Positions 25,806 to 34,110 of a DNA stretch of 64,000 nucleotides are shown here, piece after piece. The position numbers and the translations under genes are program-made. The stretch is from assembly GCA_028291265.1 (NCBI GenBank), contig JAQGIK010000093.1, forward strand, positions 29,303 to 93,302, given 5' to 3'. The first letter of the stretch is position 1. Each line of letters starts with the position of its first letter. Origin of the DNA: Caulobacter sp. Its GTDB lineage: Bacteria > Pseudomonadota > Alphaproteobacteria > Caulobacterales > Caulobacteraceae. The notes under the pieces are model-generated. The model saw only the letters and a program-made list of their open reading frames with translations, was not told the origin of the DNA and did not search any database.

Positions 25806-26681
25806 ATGAACGTTGGATTTGTCGGCCTTGGCCATATGGGCGGCGCGATCGCCCTGAACCTGGTGAAGGCGGGGCATCAGGTCACCGTCTGGAACCGAAC
25901 GCCGGAGAAGGCCGCACCGCTGGTCACCCTCGGCGCGCGGCGCGCGGAAAGTCCTCGCCAGGCCGCTTCCGGCGATATCGTCATCAGCATGCTGGCCGAT
26001 GATCGTGCGGTCGAGGAGGTCGTCTTCGGTGAGAAGGGTATCCTCTCGGCCGACGCGGGCGCGATCCATGTCTCGATGAGCACCATCAGCGTCGAGCTGG
26101 CCGAACGACTGGCAGCGGCGCATGCGGAGACGGTCAGCCCGTTCGTTTCGGCCCCGGTGTTCGGGCGTCCGGCGATCGCCATGGCCGGCAGGCTCACCAT
26201 CCTCGCCGCCGGCGCCCCGGCGGCGCTCGAGGCCTGCGCGCCGGTGTTCTCGGCGATCGGCCACCGCGTCTTCCAGCTGGGCGAAACGCCGTCGGCCGCT
26301 AATCTGGTGAAGCTGTGCGGCAACTTCATGATGATGTCGGCGGTCGAGGCGATGGGCGAGGCCATGACCCTTGCCAAGTCCAGGATCAGCCCCGAGATGT
26401 TGTTCGACGTGCTGACCGAGGCCTTGTTCCCCGGCCCGGTCTACGAGACCTACAGCCAGATCCTGATCGACGCGGCCTACAAACCCGCCAGGTTCGGCGC
26501 GCTCCTCGCCCTCAAGGACATGAACCTCATGGCCGCCGCCGCCAACCAGTCGCGCGTGCCCATGCCCCTCCTCGGCGTCGTACGCGATCACCTGCTTGGC
26601 GCGATCGCCCAGTTCGGCGACGATGTCGATTCATCAGCCATCGCGCTGGTGGTCGAACGAAACGCCGAACGCGCCGCCTGA
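25806..26681 (+). CDS. 3-hydroxyisobutyrate dehydrogenase-family oxidoreductase
   Basis: A 291-residue beta-hydroxyacid dehydrogenase. The N-terminal Rossmann motif is GFVGLGHMGGAIALNL, the cofactor-specificity loop is VWNRTPEK, the substrate loop VSAPVFGRPAIAMAGRL replaces the usual DAPVSGG type, and the catalytic Lys169 is in NLVKLCGNF. It probably reduces or oxidises a small beta-hydroxy acid or semialdehyde. The ATG at 25806 has AGGAG 8 bases upstream. It is divergent from the efflux operon 2 and may share its operator sites. Confidence 0.87.
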   Translation: MNVGFVGLGHMGGAIALNLVKAGHQVTVWNRTPEKAAPLVTLGARRAESPRQAASGDIVISMLADDRAVEEVVFGEKGILSADAGAIHVSMSTISVELAERLAAAHAETVSPFVSAPVFGRPAIAMAGRLTILAAGAPAALEACAPVFSAIGHRVFQLGETPSAANLVKLCGNFMMMSAVEAMGEAMTLAKSRISPEMLFDVLTEALFPGPVYETYSQILIDAAYKPARFGALLALKDMNLMAAAANQSRVPMPLLGVVRDHLLGAIAQFGDDVDSSAIALVVERNAERAA

Positions 26682-26944
26682 CCCCCGATGGCGCCCGCTA
26701 TCCATAGGCGAGACAACAAGCCGGAGCCTGCCTTTTCGGCCTATCAAGCGGAGCAAACTGCGCGGCGCGCTGCCTGCACCAAGGCAGAGTTGTGATCGAA
26801 CCATTTCGGCGACTTGCCCTCAGGAGATGCCGCTGACTCTTGATCAGCGGCGGGCGCCTCGCATTCAGGCGCCGGTGACGATTGACGCGACTTCGGATCC
26901 AGTAAAGGATCCGCCTCTGGCCGAGCGGCCGGTGGAGACGCGTC
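26682..26944. promoter_or_regulatory. Intergenic region upstream of MFS transporter
   Basis: The 263 bases between the oxidoreductase and the MFS gene are non-coding as far as I can see. The only structured element found is the GGATCC-N6-GGATCC operator at 26895, close to the MFS start. Confidence 0.5.
26895..26912. promoter_or_regulatory. GGATCC-N6-GGATCC operator (1)
   Basis: GGATCC, AGTAAA, GGATCC, 33 bases before the MFS start. Because GGATCC is a palindrome the element is both a direct and an inverted repeat with a 12-base period. The same design is found at 36250, 36506 and 37504. Binding by the GntR-type regulator at 36635 is proposed. Confidence 0.7.
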
Positions 26945-28369
26945 ATGGATGCTGCAGCGACAGCCTCGGATGAGGGTGAAGAGCGGCCGACGCCGCGCGG
27001 GGTCACCCTGCCGGGGATGTCCTGGGCGCTCGCCGAGGCAGGCCGGCTGCCCTACATCCACCTGGTCATGGGCTTTGTCTTCCTGCCCTATTTCACCTCG
27101 GTGGTGGTGGCCGACCCGGTCAAGGGCCAGGAGCAGGTCGCGGAGCTGGGCAAGATCGCCGGGCTGGTGGCGGCCTTCACCGCGCCGTTGCTGGGGGCGG
27201 CGCTGGACAGGATCGGGCCGCGCAAGCCGTGGTTCTTCGTCGGGACGGCGGCGATGGCCGTCATGCTGGCCCTGCTGTGGTTCGCCAGGCCGACGGCCGG
27301 CGGACTGCCCATCGGGCTGATCATCGCCATCCTGGTGACGGTGAAGGTGCTCTATTCCTACACCGAGGTGATGCACAACTCGATGCTGGTGCTGGCCGCC
27401 GACGGGCGCAGCGTCTCGCGATTGTCGGGGATCAGCTACGCCGCCGGCTATGGCAGTTCACTGACCCTGCTGGTGGTGGTGCTGTGGGCGCTGGTGCTGC
27501 CGGCCCAGTACGACCTGGCCTGGACGCCGAAGGACCCGCTGTTCGGGCTGGATCCCAAGGCCTTCGAGAACATCCGCATCGTCGGGCCGCTGGCCGCCCT
27601 GATGCTGGCGGTGATGTGCACGCCGCTGATCCTGTTCGCGCGCGATCATCCGAGGACCGGGACCAGCGTCTGGCGGGCCTTCGCCGACAGCGGCCGTTAC
27701 CTCGTTGGACTGCCCGCTCACCTGAAGCGCCACCCCAACGCCGCCCTCTTCATCCTGACCCGGATGGTCTACGCCGACGGGTCGGTGGCCATGAACCTGT
27801 TTATCGGCATCTATGCCGCCGGGGTGATGGGCTGGGGGCCGGTCGAGGTGCTGGTGTTCGGTATCGTGCGGCTGGCCTTCATGATGACCGGGCCGGTGAT
27901 CTCGGTGATGCTGGAGGAGCGGTTCGGGTCGAAACGGACCATCCAGATCGGACTGGCGGCGATGATCGTCGTGCTGGCCGGCATGCTGGGCTCGGGACCG
28001 CATCAGGTGCTGTTCTTCTGGCAGGGCGGCGAGGCGTTGACGACGCCGGTCTGGGGCCTGCCGATCTTCCGCACCCTGCCCGAGTTGGTCTTCCTTGGCT
28101 TCGCGTTCGGGACCGGGCTGTTCCAGGTGGTGATGACCACCTCCAGCCGCGCCTTCCTGATCCAGATCACCCCGGCCGCCGAGTCCGGGGCCTTCTTCGG
28201 CCTCTACGCCCTGGCCAGCACGGCCACGGCCTGGCTGGCGCCGATGGCCATCGGCTATTTCACCCACGCGACCGGCACCCAGCAGGGCGGGTTCGCGCCG
28301 GTGGTCTTCTTCTTCATCGTCGGGCTGATCGGCCTGGCCTTCGTCAAGCGCAGCGCCGCGCCGACCTAG
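26945..28369 (+). CDS. MFS transporter
   Basis: A 474-residue major facilitator with about 12 membrane helices after a 35-residue polar N-terminus. The RIGPRKPWFFVG loop after the second or third helix resembles the conserved cytoplasmic loop of the superfamily, and the general layout is like glycoside-pentoside-hexuronide or UMF1-type carriers. The substrate is unknown. An operator of the GGATCC-N6-GGATCC type lies right before the gene, so it is likely the inner-membrane uptake step of the adjacent acyl-CoA pathway. It is convergent with the acyl-CoA operon. Confidence 0.85.
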   Translation: MDAAATASDEGEERPTPRGVTLPGMSWALAEAGRLPYIHLVMGFVFLPYFTSVVVADPVKGQEQVAELGKIAGLVAAFTAPLLGAALDRIGPRKPWFFVGTAAMAVMLALLWFARPTAGGLPIGLIIAILVTVKVLYSYTEVMHNSMLVLAADGRSVSRLSGISYAAGYGSSLTLLVVVLWALVLPAQYDLAWTPKDPLFGLDPKAFENIRIVGPLAALMLAVMCTPLILFARDHPRTGTSVWRAFADSGRYLVGLPAHLKRHPNAALFILTRMVYADGSVAMNLFIGIYAAGVMGWGPVEVLVFGIVRLAFMMTGPVISVMLEERFGSKRTIQIGLAAMIVVLAGMLGSGPHQVLFFWQGGEALTTPVWGLPIFRTLPELVFLGFAFGTGLFQVVMTTSSRAFLIQITPAAESGAFFGLYALASTATAWLAPMAIGYFTHATGTQQGGFAPVVFFFIVGLIGLAFVKRSAAPT

Positions 28370-28376
28370 AGCCCAG

Positions 28377-28407
28377 AAAAAACGGCCCGGGCGCTGGGCC
28401 CGGGCCG
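28377..28407 (-). terminator. Rho-independent terminator of the acyl-CoA operon
   Basis: On the minus strand a 9-base GC stem (28383-28391 with 28399-28407, loop of 7) is followed by six T residues (28382-28377). It lies 69 bases past the crotonase stop and 8 bases past the convergent MFS stop. Confidence 0.85.
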
Positions 28408-28475
28408 TGAGGGACGAAGTGGTCGGCCGCGGCGGGAGAGAGCGGCGCCGCGACCGACCCGGGGGGCCCACCCCG

Positions 28476-29375
28476 TTACTGCGGCCTTTCGGGCCAATAG
28501 CGGTTGAGGGCGTCCTTGAACTTTTCGTCGCGGCGACGGTAGGCGCCCTTGACGCCGTGCTGCTCGCGCTCGCGGACCAGGTTCCACTCGTCCTTGCTGA
28601 CCTTCTGCTGGACCTGCAGCGCATGGGCCATGGCCGTCTGCATCTGGCTGGCCCGCACGCCGAGGATCTCCCAGGCGACCTTGCGGTTGTACTTGCCGAT
28701 GGCCAGGCCGTCGGCCGGCAGGTTGCAGACCGCCTCGGCGGCGGCGTTGACCGTCTCCTCCAGCCTGTCGGCCGGGACCACGCGGTTGATCAGGCCGCGA
28801 TCGAAGGCTTCCTCGGCCTTGATGAAGCGTCCCATCAGGCACATCTCGGCGTGCAGCGCGGGACCCATCCGCAGCATCCAGTAGAGGGTGTTGCCGGTCG
28901 CCGCGATCATCCGGGCCGGCGGGTAGCCGAGCACCGTGCCCTCCTCGCAGATGCAGATGTCGGCATCGAGGAACCAGTCGAGGCTGATGCCGAGAATGTG
29001 GCCCTTGCCCTCGGCGATGACCACCTTGGTGCTGTGCAGGATGGAGACCGAGTCCAGCGAGTGACGCTCGTCGTGGCCCAGGCGGCGGCGCTGGGTGGGC
29101 TTGGTGATCTCCTCGCCCTCGCCGAAGTACTGGGTGCCGAGGGCGCCGACCTCCATGCCGGTCGAGAAGGCGCGGCCGACACCGCGGAAGATGATGACCT
29201 TGAGGTCGTCGTCGGCCGACAGGTCGGTGAAGGCCGCCTTGATGGCCGGGCCGGTGCGCGGGGTGACGGCGTTCAGCCGGTCGGGCCGGTTGAAGATCAC
29301 CTCGCCGATCGCGCCACGCTTGCGGACCAGCACAAAGCCGTCGTCGTCGTATTTGATGGTGTCGTCGAGGTTCAT
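28476..29375 (-). CDS. Enoyl-CoA hydratase/isomerase (crotonase) family protein
   Basis: A 299-residue crotonase-fold protein. The substrate-binding pattern VIFNRPDRLNAVTP and the oxyanion-hole region GVGRAFSTGMEVGAL and EGKGHILGISLDWFLDADI are visible, with GYPPARM following. The C-terminal part is longer and more charged than in ordinary enoyl-CoA hydratases. The precise reaction (hydration, isomerisation, hydrolysis) is not clear. The ATG at 29375 overlaps the CoA-transferase stop as ATGA. It is the last gene of the five-gene operon, before the terminator at 28377. Confidence 0.87.
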   Translation of the reverse strand: MNLDDTIKYDDDGFVLVRKRGAIGEVIFNRPDRLNAVTPRTGPAIKAAFTDLSADDDLKVIIFRGVGRAFSTGMEVGALGTQYFGEGEEITKPTQRRRLGHDERHSLDSVSILHSTKVVIAEGKGHILGISLDWFLDADICICEEGTVLGYPPARMIAATGNTLYWMLRMGPALHAEMCLMGRFIKAEEAFDRGLINRVVPADRLEETVNAAAEAVCNLPADGLAIGKYNRKVAWEILGVRASQMQTAMAHALQVQQKVSKDEWNLVREREQHGVKGAYRRRDEKFKDALNRYWPERPQ

Positions 29376-31843
29376 AGCGGCTGGTCCTTTGTCGCTTCTT
29401 TTTCGGGTTCGGGGAGGGTGTAGTCGAAGTATCCGGCCATCCGGGCGGCGGCGCCGGGGACCGGCTGCAGGCGGCCGCGGCCGGCCAGGTCGTCGAGGCG
29501 CAGCGGCCAACGGAGGAACGACTTCTTGCCGAGCGGGGCCGTGCCGGTGATGTGGCGTTCGTCGAGGTCGGCGTACCGGGCCGCGGTCATGCCGAGCAGG
29601 CCGGCGAAGATATCCGCCGAATGCTCGCCCAGCTTCGGCGGCGGGCCGAGGCCCTGGCGGCCCATGGGCTGGCCGTCGCGCAGCACAGGGAAGGCCGTCG
29701 AATAGGGCAGCGGCCCGACCGACGGGCGATCGACGACCTGGAACAGCCGGCGGGCGGCGAACTCAGGGTCGAAGACCAGGTCTTCGGCGTCGGCCAGCGG
29801 GCCGGCGATGAAACCCTTGGCGCGCATCTCGGCGACGAAGGCGTCGCGGGTCTGGGAGACGGTGGCGGAGCGGTCGGTCCCGAGGGTCGGCGCGGCCGTC
29901 TCTTCCTGGTCGGGGCGGACGAAGACCTGAGCCCAGCGTTCGCGGTCGGCGTCGCCGGTGCGGACGACGACATGGCGGCCGCCGGCGACGATCTCGTCCT
30001 TGACGGACGGGCGTTTGCCTTCGCGGGCCCAGCGATGGAGCTGCACGGCCAGCAGGGGCAGCGGGCCCTCGCAGCAGCTGAGGTCGATGGCGTCCCCCCG
30101 GCCGGTGCGGTCGCGGCGGTCGAGCGCCATCAGGGTGGCGACGGCGGCGTAGAGGCCGGAGATCATGTCGCCGAACGAGAAGCCGGAGTCGGTCGGGCTC
30201 TCGTCGTCCTCGTAGCGCATCAGGGCGGTGAAGCCGGAGCTGGCCTCGATCAGGCCGGCCAGGGCCGGCTTCTCGGCGTCGGGGCCCGTGCCGCCGAAGC
30301 CGGACATCGACAGCACGACCAGATCGGGCTTGCGGGCCAGCAGGGCCTCGGGGCCGAGGCCCCAGCCGGTCATCACCCGGGGCCGGAAGTTGGTGGCGAC
30401 GACATCGACCTGGTCGAGCAGGGAGACGAAGATCGCCCTGCCCTCGTCGCTGCCCATGTCGAGGGTCAGGCTCTTCTTTCCGAGGTTGCGGTCGGCGTAG
30501 TAGCCGGCCCGTTCCCACCATGCCTCGGTGGGGTTGTTGTCGAAGGGCAGCAGGCCGCGCGGCACGCTGTCGAGGTGGGTGACCGACTCGACCTTGATCA
30601 CCTCGGCCCCGAGGTCCGACAGGATGCGGGTCGAGGAGGGGCCGGCGTAGGCGTGGGTCAGGTCCAGGACGCGGATGCCGGCCAGCGGGCCTTTGAGGGT
30701 CGAGGCGGGATCGGCGCGGCGGGGCGTGCGGGTTTCGGCCGGCGGCTTTGGCGGCAGGCGGGCGGCCGAGGCGGCGGGCGTCTCCGGCCGGCGCGGCCGG
30801 TCGAAGTTGAAGAAGCGGTAGGGCTCCTCGATCTCGATGCCGTCCGGGCGGCGGGCCAGGGCCTTGCGGTGGCGCAGCTGCGGCAGGTCGGCCAGTTGAT
30901 CGACCTCGCGGACCGGACCGACGGGCAGGCCGAGCTCGCGGCCCTTCTGTTCGAGTTCGGCGATGGTCTGGCCGGCGACGCCGTCGGCGACGATGGCCTT
31001 GATCTCCTCGATGCTCATCTCGCGCCGGTGCGGCTGCAGCCAGGCGGTGTTGTCGACCAGGTCGGGGCGGCCGATCAGTTCGGCGATCTTGGCGTAGGGA
31101 TCGTGCTGGGCGAAGACGTGGAAGGCCCCGTCTTTGGCCATGAAGTCGCCCATGGCGGCGGCCTGGTCGATGCGTTCGCGCCGGGTGCCGCGGAAGGGCA
31201 CCACCTTCATGTAGGTATAGAAGGACAGCACCCGTTCCAGACTGATCGGGATCAGGTCGCGCAGGGCGATGTCGATGGACCCGCCGCCACCGCCGCCCAG
31301 CGCATGGGCCAGCACCGCCATCGCCCCGTAGAGGCCGCCGATGGTCGAGGCGACCGGCAGGTTGGGCAGCAGGGGAAAGCGCACCTCGGCCTGGCCGGAG
31401 ATCAGGCCGCCGCCGCCCTCGGCGTAGATCGTCTTCTCGGTGGCGACCTTGTCGGCGTCGGGGCCGGTGTGGCCGTAGGGCGTGATCGCCACCACAAGGG
31501 CCGAGGGGTTGAGGCGCTTCACCGCCTCCGCCGTCAGGCCGAAACGTTCGCTCAGGCCGCGGTTGAAGGTGTGGACGACGACGTCGGCGTCGCGGATCAG
31601 GGCTTCGAGGGCCTCGGCGCCCTGTTCGAAGGCGTAGTCGACGGGGACGATGGTCTTGTTGCGGTTGAGGTGGTCGCGAAGGGCCTCAAGGTCGACCGAC
31701 TGCAGGCCAGCGGCCGCGACCGTCGGCCAGGCGGGACTGGCCTTCGGCAGTTCGACCGCCACGACCTCGAGGCCGTGGTCGGCGAGCAGCCGGGCCGCAT
31801 AGCGGCCGGCCAGGTCGAACGACAGGTCGATCAGCCGCGCCAT
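29372..31843 (-). CDS. Fused double family III CoA-transferase (CaiB/BaiF type)
   Basis: An 823-residue protein made of two complete CaiB/BaiF-type domains (about 1-350 and 385-805) joined by a Pro/Arg-rich linker. Family III enzymes form interlocked dimers and use an Asp to carry CoA. The second domain has it (Asp559 in FSFGDMISGLYAA), whereas the equivalent place in the first domain reads LPVASTIGGLYGA with Ser166. The N-terminal half is therefore probably structural or substrate-binding and the C-terminal half catalytic. It would move CoA between acids in the pathway. The gene is 3 bases from the upstream dehydrogenase and overlaps the crotonase. Confidence 0.88.
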   Translation of the reverse strand: MARLIDLSFDLAGRYAARLLADHGLEVVAVELPKASPAWPTVAAAGLQSVDLEALRDHLNRNKTIVPVDYAFEQGAEALEALIRDADVVVHTFNRGLSERFGLTAEAVKRLNPSALVVAITPYGHTGPDADKVATEKTIYAEGGGGLISGQAEVRFPLLPNLPVASTIGGLYGAMAVLAHALGGGGGGSIDIALRDLIPISLERVLSFYTYMKVVPFRGTRRERIDQAAAMGDFMAKDGAFHVFAQHDPYAKIAELIGRPDLVDNTAWLQPHRREMSIEEIKAIVADGVAGQTIAELEQKGRELGLPVGPVREVDQLADLPQLRHRKALARRPDGIEIEEPYRFFNFDRPRRPETPAASAARLPPKPPAETRTPRRADPASTLKGPLAGIRVLDLTHAYAGPSSTRILSDLGAEVIKVESVTHLDSVPRGLLPFDNNPTEAWWERAGYYADRNLGKKSLTLDMGSDEGRAIFVSLLDQVDVVATNFRPRVMTGWGLGPEALLARKPDLVVLSMSGFGGTGPDAEKPALAGLIEASSGFTALMRYEDDESPTDSGFSFGDMISGLYAAVATLMALDRRDRTGRGDAIDLSCCEGPLPLLAVQLHRWAREGKRPSVKDEIVAGGRHVVVRTGDADRERWAQVFVRPDQEETAAPTLGTDRSATVSQTRDAFVAEMRAKGFIAGPLADAEDLVFDPEFAARRLFQVVDRPSVGPLPYSTAFPVLRDGQPMGRQGLGPPPKLGEHSADIFAGLLGMTAARYADLDERHITGTAPLGKKSFLRWPLRLDDLAGRGRLQPVPGAAARMAGYFDYTLPEPEKEATKDQPL

Positions 31844-31846
31844 CGA

Positions 31847-33073
31847 TCAGCCCGCCTGGCGCTCGAGGGTCGCCTGCGCGGGTTCCGGCTTGCGCGGCCC
31901 TTGGTTGCGGGTCTTGGGCAGGCCCAGGCCCCGCTCGGCGATGATGCTTTTCTGGATCTCGACGCTGCCGCCGACGACGGTTCCGGTGGGGGCGTCGATG
32001 TATTCGAACTGCAGGGCGCTGGCGACGCCCTGGTCGGGGCCGAGGTCACCGCAGCCGGCGTTGGCGACGCCGGCGAGGCCCGCCATCTGCAGCATCTTGT
32101 CGCTGGCCCTGACCAGGGATTCACGGGCGTGCAGCTTGGCCATCGCGCCGAGCACATCGGCCTTCTCGATATGGGCTCCGGCCCAGGAGGTGCGGTAGAC
32201 GAACAGCTTGGCCAGTTCGGCGTCGATGGCGATCTCGCCCAGCTTCTCGGTCACCCAGGGATCGTCGGCGACCTCATCGCCCCGCGCCCGGGCGAAGTTG
32301 GCGCCGTGGTCAAGGATGCGGCTGATCCAGCCGGTCAGGCTGCGGCCGGGGACATTGCCGCCGCCGTGCTCGTAGGTCAGGGCGGCCATCAGCACCTTCC
32401 AGCCCTGGTCGACCTCGCCGACCCGGTTCTCGTCTGGGACGCGGACGTTGTCGAAGAAGACGGCGTTCGTCCGCTCGCCGGCCATGGTGTAGATCGGCGT
32501 GACGGTGATGCCCGGCGTGCTGGTCGGGACCATGAAGACGGTCAGGCCACCGTGGCGCCGCGACTCGGGCTGCGAACGGGTCAGCAGCCAGATGTAGTCG
32601 GCGTGCTGGGCGCTGGTGGTCCACTGCTTCTGGCCGTTGATCGCCCAGGCCTCGCCGTCGAACGACGAACGGACGCGGGCCCCGGCGACGTCGGAGCCGC
32701 CTTGCGGTTCGCTGTAGCCGAGCGCGATGCGGATCTGGCCGGCGTTGATGCCGGGCAACCAACGGGCCTTCTGTTCCTCGTTGGCCACCTGCGAGAGGGT
32801 GAAGCCGACCATCATGGTGGTGGCGACGCTGGAGAGGTGGAAGCCGCGGCGGCTGGCCTCGTCGCCGAACACGAACATCTTCATGTTCCAGTCCATGCTC
32901 ATCTCGCTTTCGAGACTGAGCCAGCCGTGGTCGCCCATGCCGCGCTGCAGGTCCGGCTCGACGGCCTTGCCGGCGAAGCCCTCGACACCGTCGGTCTCGA
33001 CGATCCAGGGTTTCAGGAAGTCCTGCACGACCAGCCGGAAGTCCTCGACCTCCTTGCCCAGGGAAAAGTCCAT
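31847..33073 (-). CDS. Acyl-CoA dehydrogenase
   Basis: A 408-residue FAD enzyme with the flavin signature GYSEPQGGSDVAG (about 119-131), NGQKQWTTSAQHADY, and the C-terminal GGSVEIQKSIIAERGLGLP segment that carries the catalytic-base and FAD region of this family. It would introduce a double bond alpha-beta to a CoA thioester. It is adjacent to a second, shorter dehydrogenase with a 2-base gap, so the pair may form an alpha2beta2 enzyme like those used on bulky (for example steroid side-chain) CoA esters in actinobacteria. The substrate here is not known. Confidence 0.92.
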   Translation of the reverse strand: MDFSLGKEVEDFRLVVQDFLKPWIVETDGVEGFAGKAVEPDLQRGMGDHGWLSLESEMSMDWNMKMFVFGDEASRRGFHLSSVATTMMVGFTLSQVANEEQKARWLPGINAGQIRIALGYSEPQGGSDVAGARVRSSFDGEAWAINGQKQWTTSAQHADYIWLLTRSQPESRRHGGLTVFMVPTSTPGITVTPIYTMAGERTNAVFFDNVRVPDENRVGEVDQGWKVLMAALTYEHGGGNVPGRSLTGWISRILDHGANFARARGDEVADDPWVTEKLGEIAIDAELAKLFVYRTSWAGAHIEKADVLGAMAKLHARESLVRASDKMLQMAGLAGVANAGCGDLGPDQGVASALQFEYIDAPTGTVVGGSVEIQKSIIAERGLGLPKTRNQGPRKPEPAQATLERQAG

Positions 33074-33075
33074 TT

Positions 33076-34110
33076 TTACGCTCCGACCAGGCTGCGGGAT
33101 TGGGTGTCGTCGATAACGTCGCGGCCGATCTTCTGCAGATCGAAGCGGCGGTCGCCGACGAAGAGGCAGAGGGCGCGGGCCATGCGGTAGTAGGCCTGGG
33201 CCGGGTATTCGCGGGTCAGGCCGTAGCCGCCGAAGATGTGCACGGCGGCGCGGGTGACCTGTTCGCCGGCGGCGGCGGCGTAGGCGTAGGCCATCCAGCT
33301 GAGGTGCAGGAACCGCGCCGGCTCGTCGTCGGCGGCCCAGGCGGCCTCGCGGGCCAGCAGCTGGGTTCCGTCGGTCATCACCTTGCCCGAGGCCAGGCCG
33401 TGGGCGAGGCTCTGGAAGCTGCCGATCGGGACGCCGAACAGCTCGCGGGTGTTGCCGTATTCGACAGCCAGCTCGAGGGACCGGTCGCAGATGCCGGCGA
33501 TGACGGCGGCGATCAGCACCTTGCGCTCGGCGACGGCGGTCTCGACCAGATCGGGCGAGACCTCGGCCAGGGTGCGCCAGTCCGGGTCGTCGTTGGCCGC
33601 CCGGCCGACCGGCAGGTCACCGAGGTTCTCGACGAAGGCCATCGGCTCGCCCTGCAGGAAGTCCACCGCGCCGTTCGGCAGGATGCGCAAGACCGAGCCG
33701 GCGACGGCGCCCGACATCGACAGCGGCGGCTGGGCGTCGCGGCTCTGGGTGGCCGGGATCAGCAGGGCCAGCGGGGCGCCCGACCGGCCGACCGCCGCGC
33801 GGGCCTCGGCGCCGTCCGGGCCGATGGCCTCCAGGAAGCGTAAGGCCACGATGTGGTCGATCATCGGCAGGCCGACCAGGGTGCGGCCGATCCGTTCGGC
33901 GGCCAGACCGTAGGTCAGCAGGTTCAGCCGCTCGTCGGCCGGCGTGTCGGGCGACGTGACCAGCAGGTCGGTCAACCGGGCCCACAGATTGCGGTCCAGC
34001 GCGCAGCGGGCGCCCGACACCTGCCAGCCCGGGCCGCCGGCCCCGGCCAGGATGCGGTCCAGCGCCTCGACGACCGCCTGGTCGATTTCCCCCAGCCCCA
34101 GGTCGATCAT
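33076..34110 (-). CDS. Acyl-CoA dehydrogenase, shorter paralogue
   Basis: A 344-residue acyl-CoA dehydrogenase homologue. The C-terminal helical domain is clear (EYGNTRELFGVPIGSFQSLA, then HIFGGYGLTREYPAQAYYRM), but the N-terminal and middle domains are short and divergent and the GYSEP-type flavin signature is not recognisable. It most likely is the second subunit of a heteromeric dehydrogenase with the protein at 31847. The ATG overlaps the synthetase stop as ATGA. Confidence 0.85.
   Translation of the reverse strand: MIDLGLGEIDQAVVEALDRILAGAGGPGWQVSGARCALDRNLWARLTDLLVTSPDTPADERLNLLTYGLAAERIGRTLVGLPMIDHIVALRFLEAIGPDGAEARAAVGRSGAPLALLIPATQSRDAQPPLSMSGAVAGSVLRILPNGAVDFLQGEPMAFVENLGDLPVGRAANDDPDWRTLAEVSPDLVETAVAERKVLIAAVIAGICDRSLELAVEYGNTRELFGVPIGSFQSLAHGLASGKVMTDGTQLLAREAAWAADDEPARFLHLSWMAYAYAAAAGEQVTRAAVHIFGGYGLTREYPAQAYYRMARALCLFVGDRRFDLQKIGRDVIDDTQSRSLVGA

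Noticed and set aside
29552..33190. 1212-codon open frame on the plus strand
   Set aside because: It lies wholly antisense to the CoA-transferase and two dehydrogenase genes, which have clear domains. It has the biased Gly/Ala/Asp composition of an antisense frame in high-GC DNA and no recognisable motif.
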